Part shown: one piece after another, positions 7,884 to 15,872 of the stretch
Numbering within the stretch: the stretch's first letter is position 1
Layout of the letters: the number at the start of each line of letters is the position of its first letter
Source: Candidatus Scybalocola faecipullorum
Lineage (GTDB): Bacteria > Bacillota > Clostridia > Lachnospirales > Lachnospiraceae
Length of the DNA stretch: 64,000 nt
Reading direction: 5' to 3'
Assembly (NCBI GenBank): GCA_018716485.1
Contig: DVJY01000066.1
Span: 62,001 to 126,000 of the forward strand
Program-made: the position numbers and the translations under genes
The notes under the pieces: generated by a model
Told to the model about the DNA's origin: nothing
Seen by the model: only the letters and a program-made list of their open reading frames with translations
Databases searched by the model: none

Positions 7884-9170
7884 GTGTTTGTTGATAAAGT
7901 CAGAATTTATATCCGTTCAGGCAAAGGCGGTGACGGTCATGTCAGCTTCAGACGGGAGCTCTATGTGCCGGCAGGCGGACCGGACGGCGGTGACGGCGGC
8001 CGGGGCGGAGATATTATATTTCAGGTTGACGATGGCTTAAATACGCTGATGGATTTCAGAAATAATAAGAAATATTGCGCCGGGGATGGACAGCCGGGCG
8101 GCAAACGCCGCTGCCACGGTTCAGACGGTGCGGATCTGGTGATTAAAGTTCCGGAAGGGACGGTGATCAAAGATGCCGAAAGCGGTCTTGTTATTGCGGA
8201 CATGTCCCATGAAAACCGCAGACAGACGATTTTAAAGGGCGGCAGAGGCGGCAAAGGTAATATGAATTATGCTACGCCGACGATGCAGGCACCAAAGTAT
8301 GCACAGCCGGGACAGAGTGCGCAGGAACTGACGGTTGATCTGGAATTAAAGGTTATCGCTGATGTAGGCCTTGTCGGCTTTCCTAACGTTGGAAAATCCA
8401 CGTTTTTATCCCGGGTAACAAATGCGCGTCCGAAGATTGCCAATTATCACTTTACGACACTGAATCCTAATCTGGGCGTGGTGGATCTGGAAGGCGGCAG
8501 AGGCTTTGTTATTGCAGATATTCCGGGAATTATCGAGGGTGCATCGGAAGGCGTCGGCCTCGGCCATGAATTTTTAAGACATATCGAGCGTACAAAAGTG
8601 ATCATTCATATCGTGGACGCCGCCGGTGTGGAAGGCAGAGATCCGATCAATGATATTCATACAATAAATACGGAATTGGAAAATTACAGTGAATCACTGG
8701 CCCATCGTCCGCAGGTTATTGCTGCTAATAAGATAGATGCGCTCTATGACGGTGAAAACGACGACGCAGTGACTTTGCTTAAAGAAGCGTTTGAGCCGAA
8801 AGATATTCGTGTATTTCCGATTTCAGCAGTCAGCGGCAAAGGACTGAAAGAACTGCTTTATTATGTCCGTGATATGCTGGATAATATTAAAGAAGAACCT
8901 ACAGTATTTGAACGTCAGTTCTTCCCGGAGAAAAAAGAAATCACAGAGCCGTACACTGTACAGGTTGACGAAAAAGACGGCGCATTTGTTGTGGAAGGAC
9001 CGCGTATCGAGCGTATGCTTGGCTACACAAATCTGGATTCTGAAAAAGGTTTTGATTTCTTCCAGAAGTTTCTGAGAGATAACGGTATTCTGGATGAGCT
9101 TGAGGCATTGGGCATTCAGGAAGGAGATACCGTCAGAATGTACGGCCTTGAGTTTGATTATTACAAATAA
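7884..9170 (+). CDS. obg: GTPase Obg
   Basis: A 428-residue essential GTPase of late 50S assembly. The N-terminal glycine-rich Obg fold is visible (SGKGGDGHVSFRRE, PDGGDGGRGGDI). The G domain has G1 GFPNVGKST, G3 DIPGIIEGA, G4 NKID and a SAVSGKG block, and a C-terminal OCT domain follows. I take GTG at 7884 (MFVDKVRIYIRSGKGG) as the start because AGAGGTGA at 7871-7878 is then a ribosome-binding site; the GTG at 7875 lies inside that site. The following gene starts 11 bp after the stop. Confidence 0.96.
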   Translation: MFVDKVRIYIRSGKGGDGHVSFRRELYVPAGGPDGGDGGRGGDIIFQVDDGLNTLMDFRNNKKYCAGDGQPGGKRRCHGSDGADLVIKVPEGTVIKDAESGLVIADMSHENRRQTILKGGRGGKGNMNYATPTMQAPKYAQPGQSAQELTVDLELKVIADVGLVGFPNVGKSTFLSRVTNARPKIANYHFTTLNPNLGVVDLEGGRGFVIADIPGIIEGASEGVGLGHEFLRHIERTKVIIHIVDAAGVEGRDPINDIHTINTELENYSESLAHRPQVIAANKIDALYDGENDDAVTLLKEAFEPKDIRVFPISAVSGKGLKELLYYVRDMLDNIKEEPTVFERQFFPEKKEITEPYTVQVDEKDGAFVVEGPRIERMLGYTNLDSEKGFDFFQKFLRDNGILDELEALGIQEGDTVRMYGLEFDYYK

Positions 9171-9181
9171 GCGGAGGAATT

Positions 9182-9478
9182 ATGATTAAGACGAGCAAAC
9201 AAAGAAGCTATTTAAAAGGTCTTGCCATGAATCTGGAGCCGATTTTCCAAATCGGAAAAAGTTCACTGACACCGCAGCTGACAGCAGCAGTGAGTGAGGC
9301 GCTGGCGGCAAGGGAATTGATTAAAATTTCTGTGCTCCAAAACTGCACCGATGATCCGAGGGAATTGGCACAGCTTCTTGCCGAACGTACACGTTCCGAA
9401 GTTGTACAAGTCATCGGAAAGAAGATTATTCTTTATAAAGAGGGCAAAGATAATAAAAAGAAAATTATTCTCCCGTAG
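9182..9478 (+). CDS. yhbY: YhbY-family RNA-binding protein (CRM domain)
   Basis: A 98-residue single CRM-domain protein starting with KQRSYLKGLAMNLEPIFQIG and containing the GKSSLTP block. YhbY proteins bind pre-50S particles. It sits between obg and nadD, as commonly in Firmicutes (YqeI), and has a GGAGG ribosome-binding site. Confidence 0.9.
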   Translation: MIKTSKQRSYLKGLAMNLEPIFQIGKSSLTPQLTAAVSEALAARELIKISVLQNCTDDPRELAQLLAERTRSEVVQVIGKKIILYKEGKDNKKKIILP

Positions 9479-9489
9479 AGGTGATGAAA

Positions 9490-10101
9490 GTGGGTCATCT
9501 GAAGAAAACAGGTGTTCTCGGAGGAACATTTAACCCGATTCATACAGGCCATCTTGTTATTGCAGAAAATGCCCGTGATGAGTTTAAACTGGATGAGGTA
9601 CTGATCATGCCGGCTCATATCCCGCCCCATAAGCGGACCGCACATATTTTAGATGATGATGTACGCATGGAGATGATTGAGAAGGCAGTAGAGGGTATTG
9701 ATTATTTTGTGCCGTGCGATTATGAAATCCGCAGAAAGGGTGTTTCTTATACATCCGATACGCTGACCGGTCTTCGTGACCTTTATCCGGACAGGGAGCT
9801 GTATTTGATTATGGGCGCGGATTCGCTGATGAATATAGAAAGCTGGCATTGTCCGGAGATTATTTTTAAATCAGCGCATTTACTCGCTGCTGCAAGGGAT
9901 GAGGCGAATCAGCGGCTGCTGGAAGCTCAGGCCGACAGACTGGCACAGCTTTACGGCGCGTCGGTTTATGTGCTGAGTGTGCCGAAGATGGAAATTTCAT
10001 CAACAATGATCAGAGAACGGGTGCGTATGTCAAGAACAATCCGGTATTTTGTGCCGGAAGCGGTCAGAAAGTATATAGAGGACCATCATCTTTACAGATA
10101 A
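9490..10101 (+). CDS. nadD: Nicotinate-nucleotide adenylyltransferase
   Basis: Transfers AMP from ATP to nicotinate mononucleotide in NAD synthesis. The nucleotidyltransferase signature GGTFNPIHTGHL near the N-terminus and the C-terminal ISSTMIRE (ISSTxxR motif) are both present; about 203 residues is usual. I choose GTG at 9490, 7 bp after AGAGG (9478-9482); the GTG/ATG at 9481/9484 lie inside the ribosome-binding site. It precedes yqeK and rsfS in the conserved Firmicutes order. Confidence 0.95.
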   Translation: MGHLKKTGVLGGTFNPIHTGHLVIAENARDEFKLDEVLIMPAHIPPHKRTAHILDDDVRMEMIEKAVEGIDYFVPCDYEIRRKGVSYTSDTLTGLRDLYPDRELYLIMGADSLMNIESWHCPEIIFKSAHLLAAARDEANQRLLEAQADRLAQLYGASVYVLSVPKMEISSTMIRERVRMSRTIRYFVPEAVRKYIEDHHLYR

Positions 10102-10128
10102 GCGGTAAAAAGGAAAGAGGGTGTACCA

Positions 10129-10767
10129 ATGAGTGATGAAACAATGACGATTGTTGAAATCCAGAATCAATTAAGGAAAAAACAGAGCGAACGGCGTTTT
10201 GTTCATACACTTGGTGTTCAGTATACAAGCGCCTGCCTTGCAATGAGGTATGGAGCAGATGTGAAAAAGGCTGAACTGGCCGGACTGCTGCACGACTGTG
10301 CAAAGCATATGACGGCCGACAAACTGCTTAAAGTGTGCCGAAAACATATGGTTGAAATTACACCGGCGGAAGAAAAAAGTCCGCTTCTTCTGCACGCTAA
10401 AGCCGGTGCCATACTTGCAGCGGAAAAATACTACATTACCGATGAAGAAATTCTTAGTGCTATACGCTGCCATACAACGGGAAAACCGGAAATGACTTTG
10501 CTTGAAAAGATTGTATTTACAGCAGATTATATCGAACCGAGCAGGAATCAGGCGCCGAATTTGGATAAACTGCGCCGGAGCAGCTTTAAAAATATTGATG
10601 AAACGGTATACCTGATTTTAAAACAAACGCTTTCTTTTTTAAAAAAGAAAAAACAGCCTATTGATGAACATACAGAGATAACATTTAATTACTACCGGGA
10701 TTTATTGAAGGAGGACCGCCATGAACCAGTCAAAGCAGATGGCAAGGATTGCAGTGAAAGCTCTTGA
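10129..10767 (+). CDS. yqeK: HD-domain hydrolase YqeK (Ap4A hydrolase family)
   Basis: A 212-residue HD-domain protein. Metal-binding residues appear as H26 (RFVHTLGV), the HD pair at 55-56 (AGLLHDCAKHM) and the later HT of RCHTTGK. YqeK enzymes hydrolyse diadenosine tetraphosphate symmetrically to ADP. The last 47 bp overlap the next gene, rsfS, in another frame, longer than usual for this operon; the C-terminal tail after EITFNYYRDLL is probably not conserved. Confidence 0.9.
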   Translation: MSDETMTIVEIQNQLRKKQSERRFVHTLGVQYTSACLAMRYGADVKKAELAGLLHDCAKHMTADKLLKVCRKHMVEITPAEEKSPLLLHAKAGAILAAEKYYITDEEILSAIRCHTTGKPEMTLLEKIVFTADYIEPSRNQAPNLDKLRRSSFKNIDETVYLILKQTLSFLKKKKQPIDEHTEITFNYYRDLLKEDRHEPVKADGKDCSESS

Positions 10768-11080
10768 AGAAAAAAAGGCGCTGGACTTGAAAATTATCGA
10801 TATTTCAGATGTCAGCGTTGTTGCCGATTATTTTATTATTGTCAGCGGAAGCAATAGAAATCAAGTTCAGGCACTGGCCGATAATGCGGAGGAAATGCTT
10901 GGAAAAGAAGGATTTGAACCAAAGCAGATTGAAGGATATCGCTTTGCCAACTGGATTCTGATGGATTACAGAGATATTATTATTCATATTTTTTCAGAAG
11001 AAGACAGATTGTTTTATGATCTTGAAAGAATATGGCGTGACGGGAAGACGCTTTCTCTTGAAGATTTGCAGGAAGATTAA
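10721..11080 (+). CDS. rsfS: Ribosomal silencing factor RsfS
   Basis: A 119-residue protein of the RsfS/Iojap family, which binds L14 and blocks subunit joining when nutrients are low. Diagnostic blocks are DISDVSVVADYFIIVSGSN and GYRFANWILMDYRDIIIHIF. It has an AAGGAGG site 6-8 bp before its ATG, lying inside the end of yqeK. A strong terminator follows at 11103. Confidence 0.95.
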   Translation: MNQSKQMARIAVKALEEKKALDLKIIDISDVSVVADYFIIVSGSNRNQVQALADNAEEMLGKEGFEPKQIEGYRFANWILMDYRDIIIHIFSEEDRLFYDLERIWRDGKTLSLEDLQED

Positions 11081-11102
11081 ATTAAAAAATACTATATTTT
11101 TT

Positions 11103-11139
11103 CGGGTGTACTCTTGATATGGAGTACACCCGATTTTGT
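11103..11139 (+). terminator. Intrinsic terminator after rsfS
   Basis: An 11-bp perfect stem (CGGGTGTACTC at 11103-11113 with GAGTACACCCG at 11122-11132), an 8-base loop, then ATTTTGTTT on the plus strand. It ends the obg-rsfS operon and faces the convergent phosphofructokinase gene. The minus-strand side is A-rich, so it probably works in one direction only. Confidence 0.88.
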
Positions 11140-11153
11140 TTCATTTATCCGAT

Positions 11154-12383
11154 CTACTGAAGTTCTTTGCGGTAAATAAATTTTGAAAGTCCGTTTTCTT
11201 CAGGAATACGAATACTTCCGGCAATCAAAGGCCGTACATAATTAACAAATTCCTGTGTAACATCGGCATGGCTGCATGAAATCCACTGCGCCGGCACAGT
11301 TTTTTCTTTATTGCATATATCATTGACATTTTTTAATGTGCAGATCATCTTATATGGCGTCTCGGAGATTCTCCGGAAAGATACCATCTGGCCTGTATGT
11401 CCGTTCAGTGCAGAGATAACCGCATAGCTGCCGGCTTCTACAGCTTCTAAAAGGTCTGTTCTTGAAATTTGAGCCGCACATGCGCGCTGTGTTACGTTAA
11501 GTTCGACAGAACGCACTTTGACGCCAAGGCGGGCTCTGACCAGGTTTTCAAGGTATTTGCCGCATCCGGCAAGCATCTTATGTCCGAATGTATCCGTGCC
11601 CACATCACTGCCGTATTCACATAAAAACTTGCCGTGAGCATCATGAATGCCTTCGGATACACAGACGACCAGGTTTCTCTTTTTTTCAAATGCTTTTTCC
11701 AAATGCTTTAAAAATTCTTCCTCGTTAAAATTGACTTCGGGAAGGTAGATCAGCACAGGGTTATCTGAGTGAAACTGACGGGCAAGAGCGGAAGCGCCGG
11801 TAAGCCATCCGGCATTGCGGCCCATAATTTCTACAATAGTGACAGATTTTGTATTGTAAATGGATGCATCAATAGCTATTTCCCGGACTGTGCAGGCAAC
11901 GTATTTGGCAGCGCTGCCGAATCCCGGAGTATGGTCTGTCAATGTTAAGTCGTTGTCAATAGTCTTTGGCACGCCGATCACGCGGAGCGGATGATCATGC
12001 ATCTTTGCATACCGTGAAAGTTTGCTGACAGTGTCCATAGAATCATTGCCGCCGATATAGAAAAAATAACCGATATTCAGCTGATCAAAACTTTCAAAAA
12101 GATGGGCATAGACTTCATCATGCATGTCCTCAGGGAGCTTATAGCGGCATGAACCGAGATAGGCTCCGGGGGTTGTCTTCAGCAATTCCAGAGTTTCAGG
12201 AGTAAACTCCTCATCCATATCACGGAAATTACCTTTTAAAAAGCCTTCAATGCCGTTGATCATACCGTACACATGGCCAATCTTTTCATCTCTCAGGCGA
12301 AAACCTTCGGTGATCACGCCGTACAGACTGCCGTTGATGACTGCGGTTGGCCCGCCGGACTGCCCGACAAGAATATTTTTCAT
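11154..12383 (-). CDS. 6-phosphofructokinase, probably pyrophosphate-dependent
   Basis: A 409-residue phosphofructokinase of glycolysis (fructose 6-phosphate to fructose 1,6-bisphosphate). The phosphate-donor loop reads YIGGNDSMDT (residues 109-118) and the substrate loop GVPKTIDNDL (137-146). In this family Asp at the second position of the GGxx pair and Lys in PKTIDND mark pyrophosphate-dependent enzymes; ATP enzymes have Gly at both sites. EIMGRNAGWLTG is the fructose 6-phosphate site. It is a single gene, convergent with rsfS and downstream of lexA's own terminator. The family is certain; the pyrophosphate preference is inferred from two residues. Confidence 0.92.
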   Translation of the reverse strand: MKNILVGQSGGPTAVINGSLYGVITEGFRLRDEKIGHVYGMINGIEGFLKGNFRDMDEEFTPETLELLKTTPGAYLGSCRYKLPEDMHDEVYAHLFESFDQLNIGYFFYIGGNDSMDTVSKLSRYAKMHDHPLRVIGVPKTIDNDLTLTDHTPGFGSAAKYVACTVREIAIDASIYNTKSVTIVEIMGRNAGWLTGASALARQFHSDNPVLIYLPEVNFNEEEFLKHLEKAFEKKRNLVVCVSEGIHDAHGKFLCEYGSDVGTDTFGHKMLAGCGKYLENLVRARLGVKVRSVELNVTQRACAAQISRTDLLEAVEAGSYAVISALNGHTGQMVSFRRISETPYKMICTLKNVNDICNKEKTVPAQWISCSHADVTQEFVNYVRPLIAGSIRIPEENGLSKFIYRKELQ

Positions 12384-12469
12384 ACATCAGTCTCCTTTTT
12401 TATCATATGTTATTAGTCGTTTGCAGACATAGTATACTATATACCATTTAATTGATTTTGAAAATAGAA

Positions 12470-12509
12470 AAAGCAGAAAATCAGGAAAACATCTCCCGTT
12501 TTCTGCTTT
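12470..12509 (-). terminator. Intrinsic terminator of lexA
   Basis: AAAGCAGAAAA (12470-12480) pairs with TTTTCTGCTTT (12499-12509) over 11 bp with an 18-base loop. Read on the minus strand, a run of T's follows. It separates lexA from the phosphofructokinase gene. The rest of the 12384-12534 gap shows only AT-rich sequence with a TATACT-like -10 candidate for the phosphofructokinase promoter. Confidence 0.82.
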
Positions 12510-12534
12510 AAGGCTGTTGGCGGCAGGCAAATTG

Positions 12535-13152
12535 CTATAAATTCAGGCGGACAAGCCCGATAACTTTGCCTAAAATATCCACATGGTCTGTAATGATCGG
12601 TTCCATCGCATCGTTTTCAGGCTGAAGACGGTAATGACCGTCTTCCTTATAGAAGCGCTTGGCTGTAGCGCTGTCATCAATGAGAGCGATGACAATATCG
12701 CCGTTGGCAGCTGTATTCTGCTGGGCAACGATAACTGTATCGCCGTCAAATATACCGGCATTGATCATGCTGTGACCATGAACTTTGAGCATGAAAGTCG
12801 GAAGGTTAGGAAGCATTTCCACAGGAATAGGAAAATAGTCTGCAATATTTTGCTCAGCAAGAAGCGGTTCGCCGGCAGCAACTGTGCCGATAATGGGAAC
12901 ATTGACAACTTCACGACGGGTCAGTGAGAAATCATCATCCATGATTTCGATAGCCCGCGGTTTTGTGGGGTCACGCCGGATATAGCCGTTCTTTTCTAAA
13001 GTTTCCAGATGGGAATGAACAGAAGATGTGGATTTTAAATGAACGGCTTCACAAATCTCGCGGACGGCCGGCGGATAACCTTTTGATAAAATACATGATT
13101 TAATATATTCAAGAATTTCCTGCTGTTTTGCAGAAATTTTTCCTTTTTCCAT
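12535..13152 (-). CDS. lexA: LexA repressor
   Basis: A 205-residue SOS repressor. The N-terminal winged helix spans [20 protein letters not shown]; the C-terminal S24 protease has the Ala93-Gly94 self-cleavage bond in GTVAAGEP, catalytic Ser128 in VHGHSMI and Lys165 in SATAKRF. RecA filaments trigger the cleavage. ATG at 13152 is chosen because AAGGAGG lies 8 bp before it; 20 further in-frame codons upstream run through the promoter and are not coding. Its own promoter is overlapped by two LexA boxes, so it is autoregulated. Confidence 0.97.
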   Translation of the reverse strand: MEKGKISAKQQEILEYIKSCILSKGYPPAVREICEAVHLKSTSSVHSHLETLEKNGYIRRDPTKPRAIEIMDDDFSLTRREVVNVPIIGTVAAGEPLLAEQNIADYFPIPVEMLPNLPTFMLKVHGHSMINAGIFDGDTVIVAQQNTAANGDIVIALIDDSATAKRFYKEDGHYRLQPENDAMEPIITDHVDILGKVIGLVRLNL

Positions 13153-13183
13153 GATAGTTCCTCCTTGCACATATCTTTTATCC

Positions 13184-13223
13184 ATCATATCATAACGAAC
13201 ATATTTTTGCAAACGTTTGTTTG
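13184..13223 (-). promoter_or_regulatory. lexA promoter with two abutting LexA boxes
   Basis: On the minus strand a -35 TTGCAA (13207-13212) and -10 TATGAT (13184-13189) are 17 bp apart. Two 14-bp LexA-box candidates touch each other: CGAACATATTTTTG at 13196-13209 (one perfect half, one degenerate) and CAAACGTTTGTTTG at 13210-13223 (half-sites CAAAC/GTTTG). They cover the -35 box and spacer, as expected for autorepression. The Firmicutes LexA consensus is CGAAC-N4-GTTCG. Confidence 0.8.
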
Positions 13224-13404
13224 TAATTCATGGAAATCTTCGTTTTAAAATACCGATACTATCAGATATGCAATGTTTTAAAACTTTTAGAATATAAAAT
13301 GTATTCTTAAAGCTTCTACTATCATTTTGTGAAGTAGGGTATACTTGTTTATGCGAAAGATATTTTTGATGATATGCTCAAAATCGGGAGGTTTTGTAGA
13401 ATCC

Positions 13405-13725
13405 ATGAATTTAAAAGCATTTGGAAAAAGAGTAAAAGAAGTCCGGCAGGCGCGCTGTATGACAGGCGATGCTATGGCGGAAAAATGCGATATTACACCA
13501 ACTTTTCTGCGTCAGATCGAGTCAGGTGTTAAAGGTGTGAGCGTAGATAATCTGATCAACATCTGCAATGTACTTAACGTATCACCGGATTATCTGCTTC
13601 ATGAAGATTTATATACACTTCAGACATCAGTGGAAACAAAAGAGGATTTTATCCAATTTGTCAGAAAGCTTGACGAACGCTCTTTTCGACTGTTTCTTAA
13701 TATTATTAAAGCTATTCAGATATGA
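13405..13725 (+). CDS. XRE-family helix-turn-helix regulator
   Basis: About 106 residues with an N-terminal XRE/Cro-type HTH (RVKEVRQARCMTGDAMAEKC, then TPTFLRQIESGVKGVSVDNL). The remainder is a short acidic-hydrophobic tail ending LFLNIIKAIQI. ATG at 13405 (MNLKAFGKRV) is preferred, with GGGAGG at 13386-13391; upstream in-frame codons to 13345 look non-coding. It is divergent from lexA and its TGA overlaps the next gene's ATG, so the pair is coupled. The target is unknown. The 13224-13404 stretch otherwise holds only AT-rich promoter-like sequence (TATACT near 13340). Confidence 0.8.
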   Translation: MNLKAFGKRVKEVRQARCMTGDAMAEKCDITPTFLRQIESGVKGVSVDNLINICNVLNVSPDYLLHEDLYTLQTSVETKEDFIQFVRKLDERSFRLFLNIIKAIQI

Positions 13726-14231
13726 GCCGTTATCCCGAATCTGGTCGGATGGCGGCTTTTTCGTGTGATTTTGAATCTTTAATTATTCATTTTATCAATC
13801 AATATATTCATAATCAGGCAGTTGCGGAAGAAATTTGTCAGGATGTCTACCTGACTTTGCTTGAACAATATCCGGATGTGCTGGAACAGCCGGAAGATGT
13901 TAAAAAACTTGCCTTTAAAATTGCAAAAAACAAGGCGCTGAACTATATAAAAAAAGCCTCAACACGGTATGAAATATCAGTCAGTGAAATATTAGATTAT
14001 CGGGCAGTTGTTTCGGAGAAAGATATTTTAAAAGAATTGCTGTATGATCAGCTGTCATATCTGAGTGCTGCGGAACAGCGTGTTATTTTAGGAAAAATTC
14101 ATGATATTCCCATGGAAGTTCTCGAAAAGGAAATGAATCGGAGCAGGCACGCGCTGGAGTGTATTTACTCAAGAGCAGTCAAAAAACTGAGAAAGAAAAT
14201 TCTGCAAAAGCTTAATGACGGTGAAAATTAA
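13722..14231 (+). CDS. Small sigma-70 family (ECF-like) sigma factor
   Basis: A 169-residue protein with a region-2-like helix block (NQAVAEEICQDVYLTLLEQYPDV, then KKLAFKIAKNKALNYIKKA) and a region-4-like C-terminus (LSAAEQRVILGKIHDIPMEV, then NRSRHALECIYSRAVKKLRKKI). That is the layout of ECF-type sigma factors, though both regions are divergent. No anti-sigma factor is adjacent. The gene is coupled to the XRE regulator by an ATGA overlap, and the LexA-controlled promoter of the LysM gene begins directly after it. The target promoters are not evident. Confidence 0.72.
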   Translation: MSRYPESGRMAAFSCDFESLIIHFINQYIHNQAVAEEICQDVYLTLLEQYPDVLEQPEDVKKLAFKIAKNKALNYIKKASTRYEISVSEILDYRAVVSEKDILKELLYDQLSYLSAAEQRVILGKIHDIPMEVLEKEMNRSRHALECIYSRAVKKLRKKILQKLNDGEN

Positions 14232-14239
14232 AAACCCTA

Positions 14240-14289
14240 TTGACAAACGAATGTATGTTCGATATAATTGTGACACAAACAAACGTTCG
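14240..14289 (+). promoter_or_regulatory. SOS promoter with two LexA boxes upstream of the LysM gene
   Basis: A consensus promoter, TTGACA (14240-14245), 17-bp spacer, TATAAT (14263-14268). A near-perfect LexA box CGAATGTATGTTCG (14248-14261) fills the spacer, and a second, CAAACAAACGTTCG (14276-14289), lies just after the -10 with centres 28 bp apart. LexA bound here would block polymerase outright, so strong SOS induction of the next gene is expected. Confidence 0.9.
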
Positions 14290-14326
14290 ATTTATTGCAT
14301 AATTTGATGACACAGGGGGTTTTTAG

Positions 14327-14665
14327 ATGAAAAATTATAAGCTTAAGAAGTTAGGTGCGATGGCAGTGGTGCTGATGATATTTTCTATAGGATTTTATCA
14401 GTTTATGGAAGCTTCTTCTTTTAAATCCAGCGCAGCTTCGGTTGTCCAGCCGGTCGGGTATGTCAGTTATGTTGTCAAATCAGGCGATTCGCTTTGGACA
14501 ATCGCTGAAGATTATATGCCGGAATCCAAAGATGATGTCAGAGAATTTGTCCGTGAGATAAAGCAGGTAAATCATCTCGAGTCTGATCATATATATGGAG
14601 GACAGCTGATTGCAGTTCCCTGTTACAGCGAAGAAGATGCACTGATACGCAGCGCTTCTTCTTAA
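14327..14665 (+). CDS. LysM-domain protein, probable SOS-induced division inhibitor (YneA-like)
   Basis: A 112-residue protein with one N-terminal membrane helix (about 9-27) and a single LysM domain starting YVVKSGDSLWTIAEDYM (about 48-97) outside the membrane. That is the architecture of B. subtilis YneA, which delays division during the SOS response and likewise lies near lexA. The promoter directly upstream has two LexA boxes. Identity as a YneA analogue rests on architecture, control and neighbourhood, not on close sequence similarity. AGGGGG is the ribosome-binding site. Confidence 0.85.
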   Translation: MKNYKLKKLGAMAVVLMIFSIGFYQFMEASSFKSSAASVVQPVGYVSYVVKSGDSLWTIAEDYMPESKDDVREFVREIKQVNHLESDHIYGGQLIAVPCYSEEDALIRSASS

Positions 14666-14760
14666 ATAATTCGGGAATAGATACTGTGTCCGGCTTGCCG
14701 CAGCGGTGTGCTATCCCTGAAGAAAGTGTATAAGCAGTAAAGTAAAGAGGTGACACAGAG

Positions 14761-15158
14761 ATGAATCCTGTGCTTCTGACTGAAAAATACACGATTCAAA
14801 AGCATTTGCAGACTTTTGAAGAAATGGCGGGAGCCATTGCGCCATACATTGACCGATGTATTTTCAGTTTTGTAGAGATGTACAAAAAGTTGGAGAAAAA
14901 TATGCCTGAACTTATTCCTCTGACTGTACAGGATAAAGAAACGCTTGCCGAAGGCTTTGGAGCAATCGCAAAAAAATACGGCATTTACCTTCAGACCTGC
15001 GGCACAAACGGTGATTATACCCATTATGGGATTCATAAATCAGGCTGTATGACTCTTTGCATCATCCTGAATCCGCTCTTTTAATTGGAGAGCTGAAACC
15101 TACGGATACTGTGATACAGGGCGCACAGAGAAGTTTTTTGATAAATAAACAGAAATGA
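14761..15158 (+). pseudogene. DUF1848 radical-SAM-like gene remnant (5' missing, internal deletion with frameshift)
   Basis: The first frame (14761-15084) reads NPVLLTEKYTIQKHLQTFEE, then CIFSFVEMYKKLEKNMPELI and ETLAEGFGAIAKKYGIYLQTC, which is the middle-to-late part of DUF1848 proteins (usually around 300 residues). It then leaves the family after HKSGCMT. From about 15051 another frame reads HHPESALLIGELKPTDTVIQ and GAQRSFL to a stop at 15158, which resembles the family C-terminus. The N-terminal portion and the cysteine-rich segment between the two pieces are absent. A ribosome-binding site (AGAGGTGA) is still present, so a short peptide may be made. Assignment relies on recalled family sequences. 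Confidence 0.72.
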
Positions 15159-15168
15159 CCTATAAAGA

Positions 15169-15203
15169 AAGACAGCCCCGTGAGAAGGAGACAGGGCTGT
15201 CTT
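15169..15203 (-). terminator. Intrinsic terminator for the flavodoxin-like gene
   Basis: AAGACAGCCC (15169-15178) pairs with GGGCTGTCTT (15194-15203) over 10 bp. On the minus strand it is followed by TCTTTATA, just past the stop of the 15209 gene. It may also stop plus-strand transcripts, though the T-run on that side is poor. Confidence 0.75.
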
Positions 15204-15208
15204 AAATC

Positions 15209-15826
15209 TTAACGTATAAAATTTGTCCGAATGACGGGTTCTTTTTCAGGAAGGCCATAAGCTTCTTTCCCAAGACGGATGCTCTTTATAAGAAAAGACA
15301 TATTTTTGGCCAGTGTGCGCATGGACTGAAGGCCTTCCGGATCTTTGGTGGCTTCTCCCGGAGTGAGGCCATGGATGCTGTTCCAGTATTGTCCTGAAGC
15401 TACAGGCATACCTGAAATCGTAAAAAATTTATTCAGCTCATCAAAGGTGGACGATAAGCCGCCGCGTCTTGCAGCGACGAGGGCAGCACCGACTTTCATC
15501 GTTTTATCAAACGGCGTGCTGTAGAACAGTCGTGTCAAAAGTGCGATCAGTGTGGCATTGGCTGAAGCATAGTATACCGGGCTACCGACAACAAGGCCGT
15601 CACATTCTTTAAATTTCTCCCCGATCTCATTCACAATATCATTAAAGACACATTTTCCGGTTTCAAAGCATTTGGTACAGGCAATACAGCCGCGGATATC
15701 TTTGTTTCCCACATGAATCAGTTCTGTCTCTATGCCTTCTTCGGCGAAGACCTTTTCCATTTCATGAAGTGCCAGATAAGTGTTTCCCGATGCTTTCGGG
15801 CTTCCGTTGAGCATTAAAACTTTCAT
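15209..15826 (-). CDS. Flavodoxin-like NAD(P)H-dependent oxidoreductase
   Basis: A 205-residue FMN-reductase-like protein. The N-terminus VLMLNGSPKASGNTYLAL is the FMN phosphate-binding loop and VVGSPVYYASANATLIALL forms the isoalloxazine-binding region. A cysteine cluster (GCIACTKCFETGKC) resembles that of iron-sulfur flavoproteins, although a 4Fe-4S site is only suggested. The electron acceptor is unknown. It is a single gene with its own terminator. Confidence 0.85.
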   Translation of the reverse strand: MKVLMLNGSPKASGNTYLALHEMEKVFAEEGIETELIHVGNKDIRGCIACTKCFETGKCVFNDIVNEIGEKFKECDGLVVGSPVYYASANATLIALLTRLFYSTPFDKTMKVGAALVAARRGGLSSTFDELNKFFTISGMPVASGQYWNSIHGLTPGEATKDPEGLQSMRTLAKNMSFLIKSIRLGKEAYGLPEKEPVIRTNFIR

Positions 15827-15872
15827 TGTAAATTACTCCCATATATTTTTTATAATTACGGCGGTCTTAAAA

